A DNA stretch of 60,000 nt. It comes from Zygnema cylindricum (lineage: Eukaryota; Streptophyta; Zygnematophyceae; Zygnematales; Zygnemataceae). The stretch spans positions 160,271 to 220,270 of the forward strand of contig JBBHKE010000722.1 of NCBI GenBank assembly GCA_037447655.1. Direction: 5' to 3'. A program made the translations under genes and the position numbers. Under the pieces are notes generated by a model. It searched no databases. It saw nothing but the letters and a program-made list of their open reading frames with translations, and was not told the origin of the DNA. Position 1 is the first letter of the stretch, and each line of letters starts with the position of its first letter. Shown piece by piece: positions 45,976 to 58,186 of the stretch.

Positions 45976-46743
45976 TGCCTCCACGTCGACAATGTGGCGT
46001 ACGGACATTACGAAGTGACAGAAATTGTACAACGTGCGGGTGGAAGTCTAAAACATAGTTAAAAAGTAGGCGTTTTTATGGTATGCCTTTGGTAGGCGGA
46101 CAAAACTTGGCACAAAACTCGCGTAGAGTAGGCATACTGTATGTGTGTGCATTTGTGCACACTCTTGTACGAACGTACGAATCTGACGTTTGATCATAGT
46201 ACAGCGCACGCCGCAGGACAAAAATTTTCAGCGAACTGACACGGCGGTGGATAAGTTGTGTTATGGGCTTTTCATGTGATCTCTTGGATCGCTACTTTGA
46301 TCAGCGACCGTCCGATCCTTCAAATTTGACGGTTAAAATAAAAAATACTTCAGAACTCACCTAATTTTTTTTTTGTCCGAATGTTTTTCAAAATGTAGAC
46401 ATGACGTTTAATTCTCTATCAATCGATGTGCAACTCAACCCTGTTACTATTTTTTTTCATTTTGCGACCAATACAATATGGGTCTTAAGGTCATATTGTA
46501 TGTTTTACATACAATAGGCATATTGTATGGGCCTACTTTCACCTACTTTTGAATTATGGTCTAAAATTCAAGTCGAGTGGAAGTTTCGCAACATTTTGTG
46601 TACCGTTTATCTGTCATATGTTTCGTATATGTCTACGCTTGTCACTTTTTAAAGTAACAAGCTATTTGCGGTTACATCGGAATGCTCTGAATGTAATACG
46701 GAGAATCTTCGAATTAAAGTTTAGGTTACATGGGAAAGTGCCC
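45264..46743. mobile_element. Harbinger-like element F
   Basis: The ends are perfect 16-bp inverted repeats (GGGCACTTTCCCATGT). The adjacent trinucleotides are TAT and TAA, not an exact duplication. hAT-type MITE 1 (46054-46558) is inserted within it. Subterminal similarity to E and E2 (TTGTCGTCTA, CATCTTCAAACTT) supports a common family. No transposase frame was found. Confidence 0.62.
46054..46558 (+). mobile_element. hAT-type MITE 1
   Basis: 505 bp with ends CATAGTTAAAAAGTAGG and complement CATAATTCAAAAGTAGG, flanked by the exact 8-bp duplication GTCTAAAA (46046-46053 and 46559-46566). CA..TG ends plus an 8-bp duplication fit the hAT superfamily. It contains palindromic ATACAATATG words. 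No coding capacity. Confidence 0.8.
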
Positions 46744-46779
46744 TAACAGTTTATAATTAAATTGAACCTGAGTGTACAA

Positions 46780-47237
46780 CATAGTTCAAAAGTAGGTGAC
46801 CGTACGCCCATATAATATGCCTATTGTATGCAAAACATACAATATGGCCTTAAGACCCATATTGTATTGGCCGCAAAATGAAATAAAATAGTAACAGGGT
46901 TGAGTTGCACATGGATCGATAGAGAATTAAACGTCATGTCTAAATTTGAAAAAAAAATCGGACAAAAAAATATTTTTCTGTGTGTTTTAAGCGACTTTTT
47001 ATTTAAACCGTCAGATTTGGACGATCTGACGATCGTTGATGAAAGTAACGATCTAAGAAGATCACATGAAAAGCCCATAACACAACTTATGATAGGACTA
47101 TCGTCAGATTCGGACGATCGGACGGTCGCTGATGAAAGTAGCGATCTAAGAAAGATCACATGGAAAGCCTGGAACACAACTTACGCTAAAGGCGGCCTAC
47201 AAAAGGCCTACCAAAAAACGCCTACTTTTGAACTATG
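46780..47237 (-). mobile_element. hAT-type MITE 2
   Basis: 458 bp, an inverted relative of MITE 1 with ends CATAGTTCAAAAGTAGG. The flanking duplication is GTGTACAA on the left and GTGTACAG on the right (7 of 8). It has an internal tandem duplication of about 100 bp (GATGAAAGTAACGATCTAAG and GATGAAAGTAGCGATCTAAG) not seen in MITE 1. An open frame running through it (46900-47322) is a by-product of the repeat, not a gene. Confidence 0.78.
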
Positions 47238-47245
47238 GTGTACAG

Positions 47246-48480
47246 ACAATATTGAACACTTCAAAACACGACATCAGGGAATCTATTCTACGTCCGCCGA
47301 CGACATTTATTTATACATATAATATGCGTACTTTACAGACATACAAATATACAATATATAATATATAGCGCTCCCAACCGTTTTCGCACATTTATGGTTC
47401 ACACCTGGTTCTGCTTCGTCGGGCCGAACCAAACCGCGAAAAACTGGAAAGCAGATCTAGCTAACCGAACGGTGAAAACACTGGCGCAGTTCTGTTCGGT
47501 AAGCTACATAGTTCAACAGTTTGTGAAATCAGTGCTGCCATGTAAATTACGTTTTGAGAGAGGCGGACGTGCGCCGAACACACGCTATAGACACCTCTCC
47601 CACGCGTTTGAATGTTATAATTATGTGCCAGACTCGCAGTCTGTGCATGTTCACAAAAACGGCTGGATTTAGCCCGAGTGAAACTTGTCAGCCGATGCAA
47701 CAGAGGACCGTACCGTATTCCAAAATGTTTGGAAAATGACAAAAAATATAAATTGGCAGAAGATATAAAAGGTATGCGAAAAGCATTATTTGTGGGATTC
47801 TACTAAACCTGTTCCACTTAGAATCATCCACGTTGAAAATATTGGATCCTCGAAGCCAGCTTGGCTCAAGGTCCGTGGCAAATCCACGAGCATTCCACTC
47901 CCTCGCTGAAGGCTGAGCATGTTCTACACATGGATACCCTCTCAGTTTAGCCCCGGTTGTAAGGCGACTTGGGCATTGCTGACCTAACATGTCCAAAACG
48001 CAGGGATAATCTTACTCATAACCCGAGCCGGTGATTGGCCTTAATGTTTGCTTCATTGTTATTTGTCAACAATCGTGACATATGACGCATTTTACGCTGT
48101 GCTATGCAGCTTTTTCTGCGACTTGTTAAGCGACATGAACAGAACTGTCAGCATGTAAACTTCTTCTGTCACGTCATTGCACCGACACTTTTCGTAGTAC
48201 GACGTAAAAGGGAACATTCTGACTTCATAGTTCAAATTTCGACAATTCGATTAAACCACTCCTGACAAGGACTATGGCTGAAGCTTTATCTGGAAAACCC
48301 TGATCTGATGCAAGTTTCTTTTCAGTCTTGACCTTACATTTGATTTTTTGGTTATTTTGGTTCACATCAGTTGAAATCTACTTAATTTTTCCAGTAGGAG
48401 TTGAAGCTGCTGTACGCACAGCTGGATTTCTGTCACAGAATCACTTACAGCTGCCAAGCTGTGCCTAAACTGATTCTCAC
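47246..48480 (+). promoter_or_regulatory. Upstream region of the NRAMP gene
   Basis: No gene is recognised. The stretch just before the start codon (about 48390-48480) is probably 5' untranslated. TTTTTCCAG at about 48386-48394 could be the acceptor of a leader intron. An AT-rich block at 47345-47370 is too far upstream to be called the TATA box. The transcription start cannot be placed. Confidence 0.3.
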
Positions 48481-51400
48481 ATGGATCTCGGTAAGAGCTT
48501 GCTGGTAGAGGAGGAGAGAGCGTATGATGAATCTGAGCAAGTGGTGATAGAGGACGACGAAGAGACAGCTGGTTTGGACCATAGAGGAGGTGAGAGAATA
48601 GCTCAGTGAATATGAGAACCGAGAGCGAGTAAGTGCATTTTAAAATGGATTGCTATGCGTGTATTAATGCCTGAATTCTATCTTTAATTTGTGTCTTTAT
48701 TTCTGGTTTTTGTTTTTTTTCTTTTGTCACCGAAGTTATCAGTCTGGATACAGTGAGCGAGACTATGAGACTGGTACATCTCTTACTGTACTTAGTAACT
48801 TGCCATGTGAAATTTTGAACTTCAAATGTGCGAAAGCAATTGGGAACACCGTTATGTGTTAATTCTGTACTGCATGCTTTGTTATACTCGAGAAAAAAAT
48901 ATAATACCCGTAAACTATGGGGTAACCTCATATAGCTTTTTCAATTGTTTCCTCACTTTTGAACTATGATTTGCATGGGCCACTCGCTTTTAGGTTTAGC
49001 GCAAATTCATCATTTACAATGAAAGCTTGGAGAAATGTAGTAGTTGCATAGAATCCCGTGTATTGTTATAACATCTTACCTCAGAGAGAAACATAAATCT
49101 AAAGGCCTTCAAACATTAACGCTACTAGAGGTACATGGCGTAGTATGTGTGCATTTCCATCATCCACAGAAGACCTATTAGTCTATTACTGTGTACAGAC
49201 TAAAGTGTGACATTCTGTATCTCTATCTATGTCATAATCTGTTGCTTGGGATGATGATGAGGGATGCAGTGAAATTTAATCCTGCGTTCTTTAGAGGGAA
49301 TTAAACTCAATAGTAGGTTAAGGAAATAAATAATTTAAGTTAATTTAATATTAAATATACTCATTATAGGTACTGCTTCAAGAGGAAGAAACAGAGGAGC
49401 CATGATTTTATGGTCATCTGAGAGGATCAAGGCAGAAAAGTTATGTAATCTATAAACTTTGTGTTCAACTCTCACTTTTATACGCTTTGCATTCGATTTT
49501 ATACCTCTTGAATCCATGTTCATTTTAGAATGACTTTATGGTCAAGCTTTCGGTTTGTACGAACAATTTTGAAGCTGAGGATTGAACCGAAAGCTCGTTT
49601 TTGTTTGTTTGTTTATTTTTGGAAGTTGATTCCAATTTTTTGTTACAGAGTTACACCTGAACATGCTGTTAAAAACTAGACTGTACGCTTGTTTATTTGT
49701 ACTTCATGAACGCTTTACATGACATAAAATTTCGTCAACTTTTGCTTGCCAAGGAATTTTGGGAAGACGTTCTCCTTGATTTTTGAATTCGTTTGACTTT
49801 CTTTAGCAATGTCATTTCACTGAATAGGTTGAGTTCTGCTCGTAAATTTCTTTGTTAAGTTCTGTTTTTTATGACATGTTTTGAGAAATGTTGCTTGGAT
49901 GATTGTGCTTTTAGATGATCTTTGTTTTATTTTGCTTTCAATATCCAATTTTCCATCTGTTTGAAACAATTGCTTAAGTTTTTTTTCCTTCGTTAAGAAT
50001 CTATTTTGAGTAGTACCTTCTCTTTTGAAATAAAACTATCCGGTTCTTTTGGTAACTATTCTACGTTAATGGAGTGTGAATAAGCACTTAGACATACATG
50101 TAGGGCTGGTTTAAAAAGCCGTCACATTTCACATAAATTTGGTTTGCTATTAAGTGAATGCCCACGTTGTTCCTTAGAGGTAATGCCCATGGTCCTCATA
50201 AATTTTTTTTGTTTTTTTTGTAACTGATTATGCTACTTTTCTGTTTACATTGAAATCTCAATGACATGAAAAAAAAAATTGGATACCTTTCTGGCTTTCT
50301 TTCGGTCTTCCATGGTTTTATTTTAACTCATGCTGTTTTGGACACTCATAGATGAAGCCATAGATGCCTTTGGAACCAAAGCAAGTTTGTGTGTCGCTGT
50401 AATCTCGTCCTTCTCTGTTCTGTTTTATGCAATTTACAACCTGGCAGCTAAAAGATTTACTCTTTATTTTCAACCTTCTTACCTTTCTGTCATGATGCCA
50501 CGTTGAAAATCGAGAAAAGAGTATTGAGGAAAAGTACTTTTACTCCCTGAAGTAAGGTTAACACTAATTACTGTAACATTTTGCCGGTGTGAATCGTCAT
50601 TTTCACATTAATTTTAGCTCATGCTTTCAAAATGCGTTTTTTATTGCCAGTTCCACGCTTCTCCTGGCGCAAACTGCTCGCTTTCACGGGCCCCGGCTTC
50701 TTGATGAGCATTGCCTACCTGGATCCTGGAAACATCGAAAGTGACCTGCAAGCTGGCACAGAGGGCGGCTATGCCCTTCTCTGGATCCTCATGTGGGCCA
50801 CCATCATGGGCCTCTTCATCCAGGTAACCGACTCCCACAAAATCGAGAACTTAAAACAAAGTTTGGAACGTAGGTGGGAACTTAAAATTGAGTTCGTCAG
50901 AAAATTGAGAACTTTAAACAAAGTTTGGCACAAAGTTGGGAACTTTAAACTGAGTTTGTCTCAAAATTGAGAATTTAACCAAAGTTTGGCACAAAAATGA
51001 GAACTTTAAATTGAGTACGGCAAAAAATTGAGAACTTTAAACTGAGTTTGGAACAAAGTTGAGAACTTCACACTGAGTTCGGCACAAAGTTGAGAACTTA
51101 AACGAAGTTTGGATGTCAAGCTCGGAGTTAAAAAGTACAATAAAAACGGAATATGGGATTGAAACGCAAATTGAATTGTGGTGTGAGCAAAGTTACTGGG
51201 ATTACAATGTCCGTGACTGGAATTATGGTTTCCGAAGAGTATTCAAAATGGGAACGGGAGTGAAGCTGGAGGGAGGAGGAGTAGGATGGGGACTTTGTTA
51301 GAACTGGTCAACATGGGGCTACAGTTTCCCGGAAGGAAGGGAGCTTTTGAAGATGTGACTGTGGTTTGAATTTTTTGGCGGCTTTGTAGAGTTCATGGGG

Positions 51401-54400
51401 GAAATGGGTGATGAATGTTAATTTCGAAGGGGAAAAAGTTCATGTTGGATGATGCAATAGGGTGTAAGAATACTGTGGGGCTGTTAGGCACTGTCTTGCA
51501 AAATTGTGGGATGGTGTATATCTCACTTCAAAGTAGAAACGTTCTAACCAGTTTTTGTCTCTTGCTGTTTAATGCATTTGTACGACACCTGTTTCCTGTG
51601 TTATTGGATTTTTTGGAGTGGCAAGGAGTTTTACTCGAGGTTATTGCCTTTTTCTAAAATGATGTCTTCGGAAAAATCAATCACACATTCTCTCTGGTTT
51701 TTCACTTCTTTTTTCTGGTTACTGCGGATTTTAGATTTCATTATTTTACATATCATTGTAACATATAATTCTCATCAATCCTTCTTCTCTTTCTCTTTCT
51801 TGAACCATTGGCTGTATTCGCTTTTGTTCATTACTGCTGCTACTTTTTTATGTATCCCTGCATCATATAATTTTCATCTTTCTCCCGTTTTTCCTTTTGG
51901 GATCCTTGGGTATTTGCAGCTTCTGGCGGCTCGTGTTGGTGTGGCGACAGGACTGCATTTGGCGGAACTTTGTCGGATTCGATACCCAAAAACAGCTAGT
52001 TTAGCCTTATGGATGCTGACTGAGCTTGCCATATGTGGATCAGATATTCAGGAAGTTATCGGGAGTGCCATAGCTGTTCGCATCCTATCCCATGGTTATA
52101 TTCCTCTGTGGGGAGGTGTTCTCATCACCTCCATTGATGGGTAAGAAGTCTGGTCAAGTACTTTAAGCCTGTGTTACGTTTTGTTTTTATCCCAATTCCT
52201 ATCCCAATTCCTGTCGAAATTTTAGTTTCAATCTTGATTCAGATGGCAAGACTAATGCCAATGTAAATCAAGACTTTTGTTTCGTTTCAACTGCATAGTA
52301 AATCCATTTCAGTTTTTTCAGCCCAGTCGCAAAAATCCTATCCTAATTCCAATCCCACGACTCCAGTTTTGACTGTAGTAACAATCTCAACTTTTTAATT
52401 TTTCCAAATTTCAATCCCAGTTGGAGCCCCAGCATTGGCCAAACCATTGGCCTTCATAGGAGCGACTTATCCTTGGAGAGAATAGAGAATGATGGATGCA
52501 TTCAAGGTGGATGAATGGGGGATGCAGATTCTTATTTTTGTGTTTGGAGAGCTTTGGCGTGCGTAAACTTGAAGCCCTTTTTGGAGGATTTATCGCAATT
52601 ATGGTGGCCTCCTTTTTCCGGATGTTTGTTGAGACAAAGCCGAGCCTCGGCTTGATCACAGAAGGTGAGGCAAGAAAAACAGATCCACTTTTGAGGGTTT
52701 TTTATGCAACACTTTATTTCCTTTTCTTGCCACTGCTGTTTTCAACTTTCTTTTGGCATTTCACCTCTCTTTGTTTATCGCAGACCTTCTGTGTCTCGTG
52801 CCTGAATCATTTCTGCTTTCTTTTTCGGCAGGTTTAATCATCCCACGTGTTCCTTCTTCGGCCACAAGTATTGCTGTGGGAATGGTTGGGGCAGTTATTA
52901 TGCCTCATAACATTTTTTTGCACTCAGCACTTGTGCAGTCACGTGCAGTTGACAACAAAAACGAAGGCAAAGTGCGGGAGGCTTTACGATACTTCAACAT
53001 TGAATCTACAGTGGCACTTCTTGTCTCCTTCGTGGTAAACTTGTCAATTGTGGCTGTTTTTGCGAAACTATTTGGTGGATCTGAGAGCGCAAAGGACATC
53101 GGGCTTTTGAATGCGGGAGATTATTTGCAGGTAAATCAATTTTGTGCCTTTGTTCCCTTTGTTTTCTGTTAGTTTTCCGTTTAGCTCCAGTGGCACAATA
53201 GCGTGATGCTTGATAGTTTTGAAAAAAGAAACGTTAAAACATTGGAGTTGACCATTTTTACATTTTTGGGTTTTGCATGGCTGCTCGTTATACAGGAGGC
53301 TTTTGGAACCAGTACATTTCCAGTACTCTATATTTGGGCCATTGGGCTTCTTGCTGCTGGACAAAGCAGTACTATGACTGGAACTTACGCTGGTCAGTTT
53401 GTCATGGGAGGATTTTTGAACCTTCGAGTTAAAAAATGGGTTCGGGTCCTCATCACAAGAAGTGCTGCAATTGTCCCCACCATTATTGTGGCCCTCCTTT
53501 TCGACCAATCGGATAATAGTTTGGATGTCCTTAACGAGTGGCTGAATGTTTTACAGTCGGTTGTTTTGCCCTTCGCCATCCTCCCGCTGCTTCTAATGGT
53601 TTCGAGTGGAGAAGTAATGGGAATATTCGTTGTGGATCGACTCACTCAGGTATGTGTTATTGCGTCTGTTCATTGATCTGGGATTCGGTATATGTGAATG
53701 GGTAGGCGTTGTTGAGAAAAAAGGTTGGCTTTGAGGAAGGAAAAGGTTGCATAAATATCATTCACAGTGAAGAATGGCTTTTGTTTTACCGGTTTTACTC
53801 TTTCCACGACTGGCTTTAAAGCCTGTAAAACATATCTCTTTCATATTATACACGTATGGGAACCGTCTATACTGTTATATGAAATGGAGGGAGGATGAGT
53901 GTGAAATCGCTGACTTTTTTAAGAGGTTTTATGGTTGAAATTGTAAATTTGTCACATTTGCTAGCTTCAATCCACAATTAGTGTGTGGTTTCTTACACGC
54001 TATTTGGTCCATATGTGAACCAGACAATCGCATGGCTTATCAGTATTCTTGTGGTGGGGATCAACATATATCTTCTCTACCATTTGGCGGCAGTTCTGTT
54101 GCCCCAAACAGGACTGGTTCTTTTTGGTGTAGCATTAACAGCTGCGATATATTTGGCTTTTATTATTTATCTCGCCGTGGGAGCCGTACAAGCAAGCTTG
54201 TGGCGTAAGACAGAGGAAGGCCAAGGCATCAAGACTCCATTTTTGGAGCAGCGCGACAGGTGAGTAGGAGAGCCAAAGAAAGGCAACATTTTAACTTCTT
54301 TTTTTGTAAAACCAAGTCTATTGTTTCTGTGATTTTTTTCTCAAGTTGATTGCTGGAGTTAGGAAAAAGATTCAAGAAATGTCTTGGACATTTCCGGGTG

Positions 54401-54804
54401 GAATGACGTTTATCGTTTCTAGATTAAAGATCGCTGATTTTATCTGGGCTATCAATTCTAATTCAGTCCCGAATGAGGTGGCTGGTTTTGAACTGCTGAA
54501 AAAATTAGCATTAGGAAAAAAACGATGAGTGTTATTTACAATATTTTGTGGTCGGAGGGCAAAGAAATCGGCGCGGAATTAGTGCTATCTATTCTATTAA
54601 CGGTCCGCAGTGTCCTCGATGAGGAAAATGCTCCTATTTCTTTTCATTAGTCTTGCGGTTATGATGTGAATCACTTGGTAATTTTTTCTTTTTTTTGCGT
54701 TTTGCAGCTTCAAGGAGGACAGACAGGTAGCGTCCTTGTCAGAGGAATCAAACCATTCTAATTCTCATTTGCGACAAGCTGTCACAAACGGAAGCACCAA
54801 GTAG
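48481..54804 (+). CDS. NRAMP: NRAMP divalent metal transporter, eight exons
   Basis: Exons: 48481-48589, 50618-50823, 51920-52140, 52528-52664, 52832-53130, 53296-53649, 53982-54259, 54708-54804, all with GT..AG introns and compatible phases, giving 1701 nt (566 residues plus stop). Proton-coupled uptake of Fe, Mn and similar divalent metals is the family role. Metal-site motifs are intact: DPGN at residues 72-75 (Asp72, Asn75) and MPH at 248-250 (Met248, His250). The family signature [18 protein letters not shown] spans about 346-363. The acidic N-terminus ([13 protein letters not shown]) resembles plant vacuolar NRAMP3/4, and FSWRKL before the first membrane helix is typical. The first exon is inferred from phase and similarity and is the least certain. 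The C-terminal tail is longer than usual and polar; no EIN2-like C-terminal domain is present, so it is a transporter rather than EIN2. Confidence 0.92.
50842..51113 (+). repeat. Tandem repeat of about 31 bp in NRAMP intron 2
   Basis: About eight imperfect units of the pattern GAGAACTTTAAAC(A/T)-GAGTTTGGCACAAAGTT lie just after the donor of intron 2. Two alternating subtypes (AAACAAAGTTTGG and AACTGAGTT) suggest that a dimer of about 62 bp was amplified. Confidence 0.8.
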
Positions 54805-56215
54805 GGGAAGCACTTTCAATACTACTATTGTTAATATAAATTGCTAATTACAATGATATTTTTTTCCAGACGTTTCCAGGAGTGGAGGAGGCTGCGTATT
54901 GCAGAAGGGAAGTTGGTAGTGAATTAGATCATTAATTCTAATGTTTCTTACAGGGAAGGATACAAATACTGGTGATGAAATAATAATCCCGTTGTTTTAG
55001 AAACCAGGATCACACCTCATATCTGTTAAATTCACACCATGCAGAAGAAACGATTGTCTTTTTGAAGGCGGTGCCTTTTTCAGACATCGCCTCTTTTTAG
55101 ACTTGAGAAATCCTGAGTTTGGTTTAACCGAGCAGTTGGTAGCTGTATTTTTCCAGAGAAAGTTACGGAAGTCAGGGAAAGATGTGTAGAATCACTGCAA
55201 AAAGTTTTTTTTCAAATGCTTGTAACTATAATTGATTATATAGTAATTTGACTTGAGAACATGAACAATGAAGCTGTAAAGTAGACGTTTGGAAGTAGTA
55301 CATGGAATAGATTAGTTCTTTTCTGGAACTGCTTTTGTTCACTTTCTCAAAGTTATTAATCGGGAAAATGACGTGTTTTTATTGCAAGGCAAACAATGTT
55401 CTTTTGATTTTCTTTGCACCATTGCTTTTGTCGTGATTAGATTCGACAGTTTGTTGTTCGCCTCGTTATATATAAGGTTCGAGGAATAGTATAAGTTTGT
55501 TAACCGAAACCTTGTGCACTATCTTGTTGAATCGAGTACTCTTACAACCGGTCACATCACAACTCGCCAGTGTTGAGCTCGCAATCAGAACGAAAAACAT
55601 CCTCTCTTCACCCTTCCCCTATTTCCCTCTTCCTCTTCCTCTCCGCCCTTTCCTTTCCCTCTCCCTCTCGCCAACTTTGTGCTCTATTTACCAGAGGCCT
55701 AAACTTCAGTTCACTGCCTTGAACCTATCACCTACACATTCGTTATTCCTTTAAATGACCTATATGCTGATGTTTTTTTCCCCTGTTTCTTTACCCTCTC
55801 TCTCCTCGCTCATCCCCTCAAAATAGTTCAGGACATAAACATATTAAAGCACTCTCTTACATCCAAAAGTACCACTGTTTTTTCATCAAGAGAAGGGGAA
55901 GGGGCGGAGAGAGCTTGTGAAGGCAAATCGACAGTCGCTTCTTCCTCCTTCCCCTTGTTGCCACTTCCTGGGTCCATTTCTTTCAGTTTGTGAAAGCTTT
56001 TGTGCATTTCTTACGATTTTGCTACCTTTTATTTAATGCGTTTTGCTTTTTCATTTGATTTTACTTCGCATTTGGAACTGCAATTTAAGTCGTTAGAAAA
56101 CCTAATTTCTGCCGCGTAAACCAATAACAGAGGTGTGAAAAAGGACATACGTTATTGACATGTCGGAAGGAATAAAATTAAACACACCACCTGGAAATTA
56201 AAGTATGGCTTTAAG
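54805..56215. other. Downstream of NRAMP, no gene
   Basis: It probably begins with the NRAMP 3' untranslated region; an acceptor-like TTTTTTCCAG at about 54865-54875 could mark an untranslated exon. CT-rich stretches occur near 55608-55675 and 55785-55815. No coding region is supported. Confidence 0.4.
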
Positions 56216-56261
56216 AAAGGGAATTGCTTATCGCAGAGACAATTTTTGCTGCGCGCAGGTA

Positions 56262-56773
56262 CACCGCGAATCGTAATTAGAGTTATGTACGCTAATTCCG
56301 TCACCCCAAATTTTGACTCTATCACTATAAATAGAGTACATTATTCTAAATTATTCTTTACGTTATTTAAGGTACTTTTTGAATGAGCGTTAATAACTCT
56401 AATACAGTGCCGTTTTAAATAGTGTGGCGTACGGTCGGTGTCTGACCGTGCAAAACTGTACTTTATTAAGTAAAAAAGTACAAATAATGATTTAGTACAG
56501 GCCGTTTTCATGTAACTGCGTTTGAACAAACCGCGTAATGCAAACGTCATAATGACGTGAAACTGTACGTTTTGTCAGATTCTGTACATATACTTAATTT
56601 ACAGTGGATATATTCAGCGCCCAAATTTATGCCCAAATTAGAGTTCTTAATAAATTAGAGTAAATTTACTTTTTGAAGAAGTTCTATCACACAAATTAGA
56701 GGTCATAACTCTAATTATTTTTTTTACTTTTTTTACTCTAATTTTTTCTTTACTCTAATTACGATTCGCGGTG
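56262..56773 (+). mobile_element. TA-flanked MITE C (CACCGCG family)
   Basis: 512 bp with ends CACCGCGAATCGTAATTAGAG in inverted orientation, flanked by TA (56260-56261 and 56774-56775). The arms of H are empty at the same point (CGCAGATAGTCGTC at 1193-1194; also 3287-3288). Interior AT-rich, without coding capacity. Confidence 0.8.
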
Positions 56774-57486
56774 TAGTTGTCAAAAAGTGTACATTTGAAG
56801 TACAGATAGTACAAGTTACGTACCTTTGAGTTCAGATTTGACGGTCAATCCGTCGAACAACTTTGACTGGCGAAATATTGTAACGACGGTTAAAAAAGTG
56901 TCGTGTTGGCGAACGCCGACCGTCATAAAAAAAAAAGCAATTCACACGGCCGGCGCAAGTCTACTGTAACAAAACTGCGGCAACCACATGTAAATAAAAT
57001 GGCTGCGCGCAGGTACACCGCGAATCGTTATTAGTGTCAAAGTCACTAATTTGGGTTCTTAAAATTTTGTTTTTTTTTTTCAAATAGGATACATGATTTT
57101 AATTTTTCCTTGATGTTAATTAAGGTACCGTACAAAATAAAGTAAAGCCCGAAAGTACAATGAAATATAAATAGTGTGGTGTACGGTCAATGTCAGACCG
57201 TACATAACTATACCTTTTCAAGTGAAAATTTACAAAAACTGAATTAAATCAGACGCGCACGCATAGGAACGTGCGCTCAAAAAAACGGGATTACTATGAC
57301 ACGTAAATTAGTATAGCATGTACGGATATTTTAAATTCGCGACGGCGTACGATTTCTAATATTTTGTACGGATACATATATTAATGTATATAATCGTACG
57401 GCGAATATCCCATTTTTGCTGTTCCCAAATTAGCATAAACGCCGAAATTAGAATACACCTTTTTTTTGAAAAATTTCAAATTCTGT

Positions 57487-58186
57487 GGGTGAAGTTCCAT
57501 TAGGACATTCTGTAATTGTACGGCCAACATTATAAAATGCTACAATTTGAACGAAGTTCCATTGCGCAGAGTCTGTAATCCACGTGTTCACAATTGAGTG
57601 GTACCACGTGAGTTAAGATCGGATGTTGAAAATCATCAATGATTTTCACACCGACCAAAAATCTTCATTTGCGTACCATGTACGTGCGTACCAGGTCATC
57701 GTTCAACACAACTTCTGTACTCTTTGTAGACGCCTTGTCAGATGGCACCTCATTTTTTTAGGGTTTCTGTTTTTCGCGTGACGAATGAGCGTTTCCAGAA
57801 ATAGCGTGACGAAAGTACGTTATGACATTTCGTTTGCATTTTTTATTGGATTTTTGAATGCATATATCGTGTGCGAGATTTTTTTGATTTCCGTTGGTTG
57901 TCATCTTAACACGTATGTTTATTATCCAACGTGTCGCGGCTCAAAAAATTATGTAATTGGTGATGTATCTCGCGAGGTACATCACCAATTACAGAAACTT
58001 TCGAAGCGAATGCTTCGCGAAAAAACATCCAACGGTCATTGTTAACTCCCTGACTTTTCGAGAATATTGGCAAGATTCTCTGTAATGTTGTTTTCCGTAT
58101 AAAAACAAAATAAGAAGTACGGCGTAGCACGGAGAGGTCCGAATTTCTGTAAACAACCTCACTTTTCGTCTAATGGAACTTCACCC
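57487..58186. mobile_element. Inverted-repeat element nested in MITE B
   Basis: 700 bp with perfect inverted ends GGGTGAAGTTCCATTAG. It is absent from the related MITE A. The flanking trinucleotides (TGT and TTT) are not identical, so the superfamily is uncertain. It contains a 36-bp palindrome centred near 57975 and a second copy of the end motif (GAAGTTCCATTG near 57555). Confidence 0.65.
57957..57992. repeat. 36-bp palindrome
   Basis: AATTGGTGATGTATCTCG is followed by its near-exact reverse complement, ending GGTACATCACCAATT, with a single internal mismatch and no spacer. It would form a strong cruciform or RNA hairpin. Confidence 0.8.

Noticed and set aside
46054-47237. One large foldback transposon
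   Set aside because: Each arm has its own 8-bp duplication, so two separate insertions fit better.
46900-47322. 140-codon open frame
   Set aside because: It lies almost wholly in hAT-type MITE 2 and its duplicated motif comes from the DNA repeat.
54346-54528. 60-codon open frame
   Set aside because: It lies in NRAMP intron 7, with no domain, and would break the supported exon chain.
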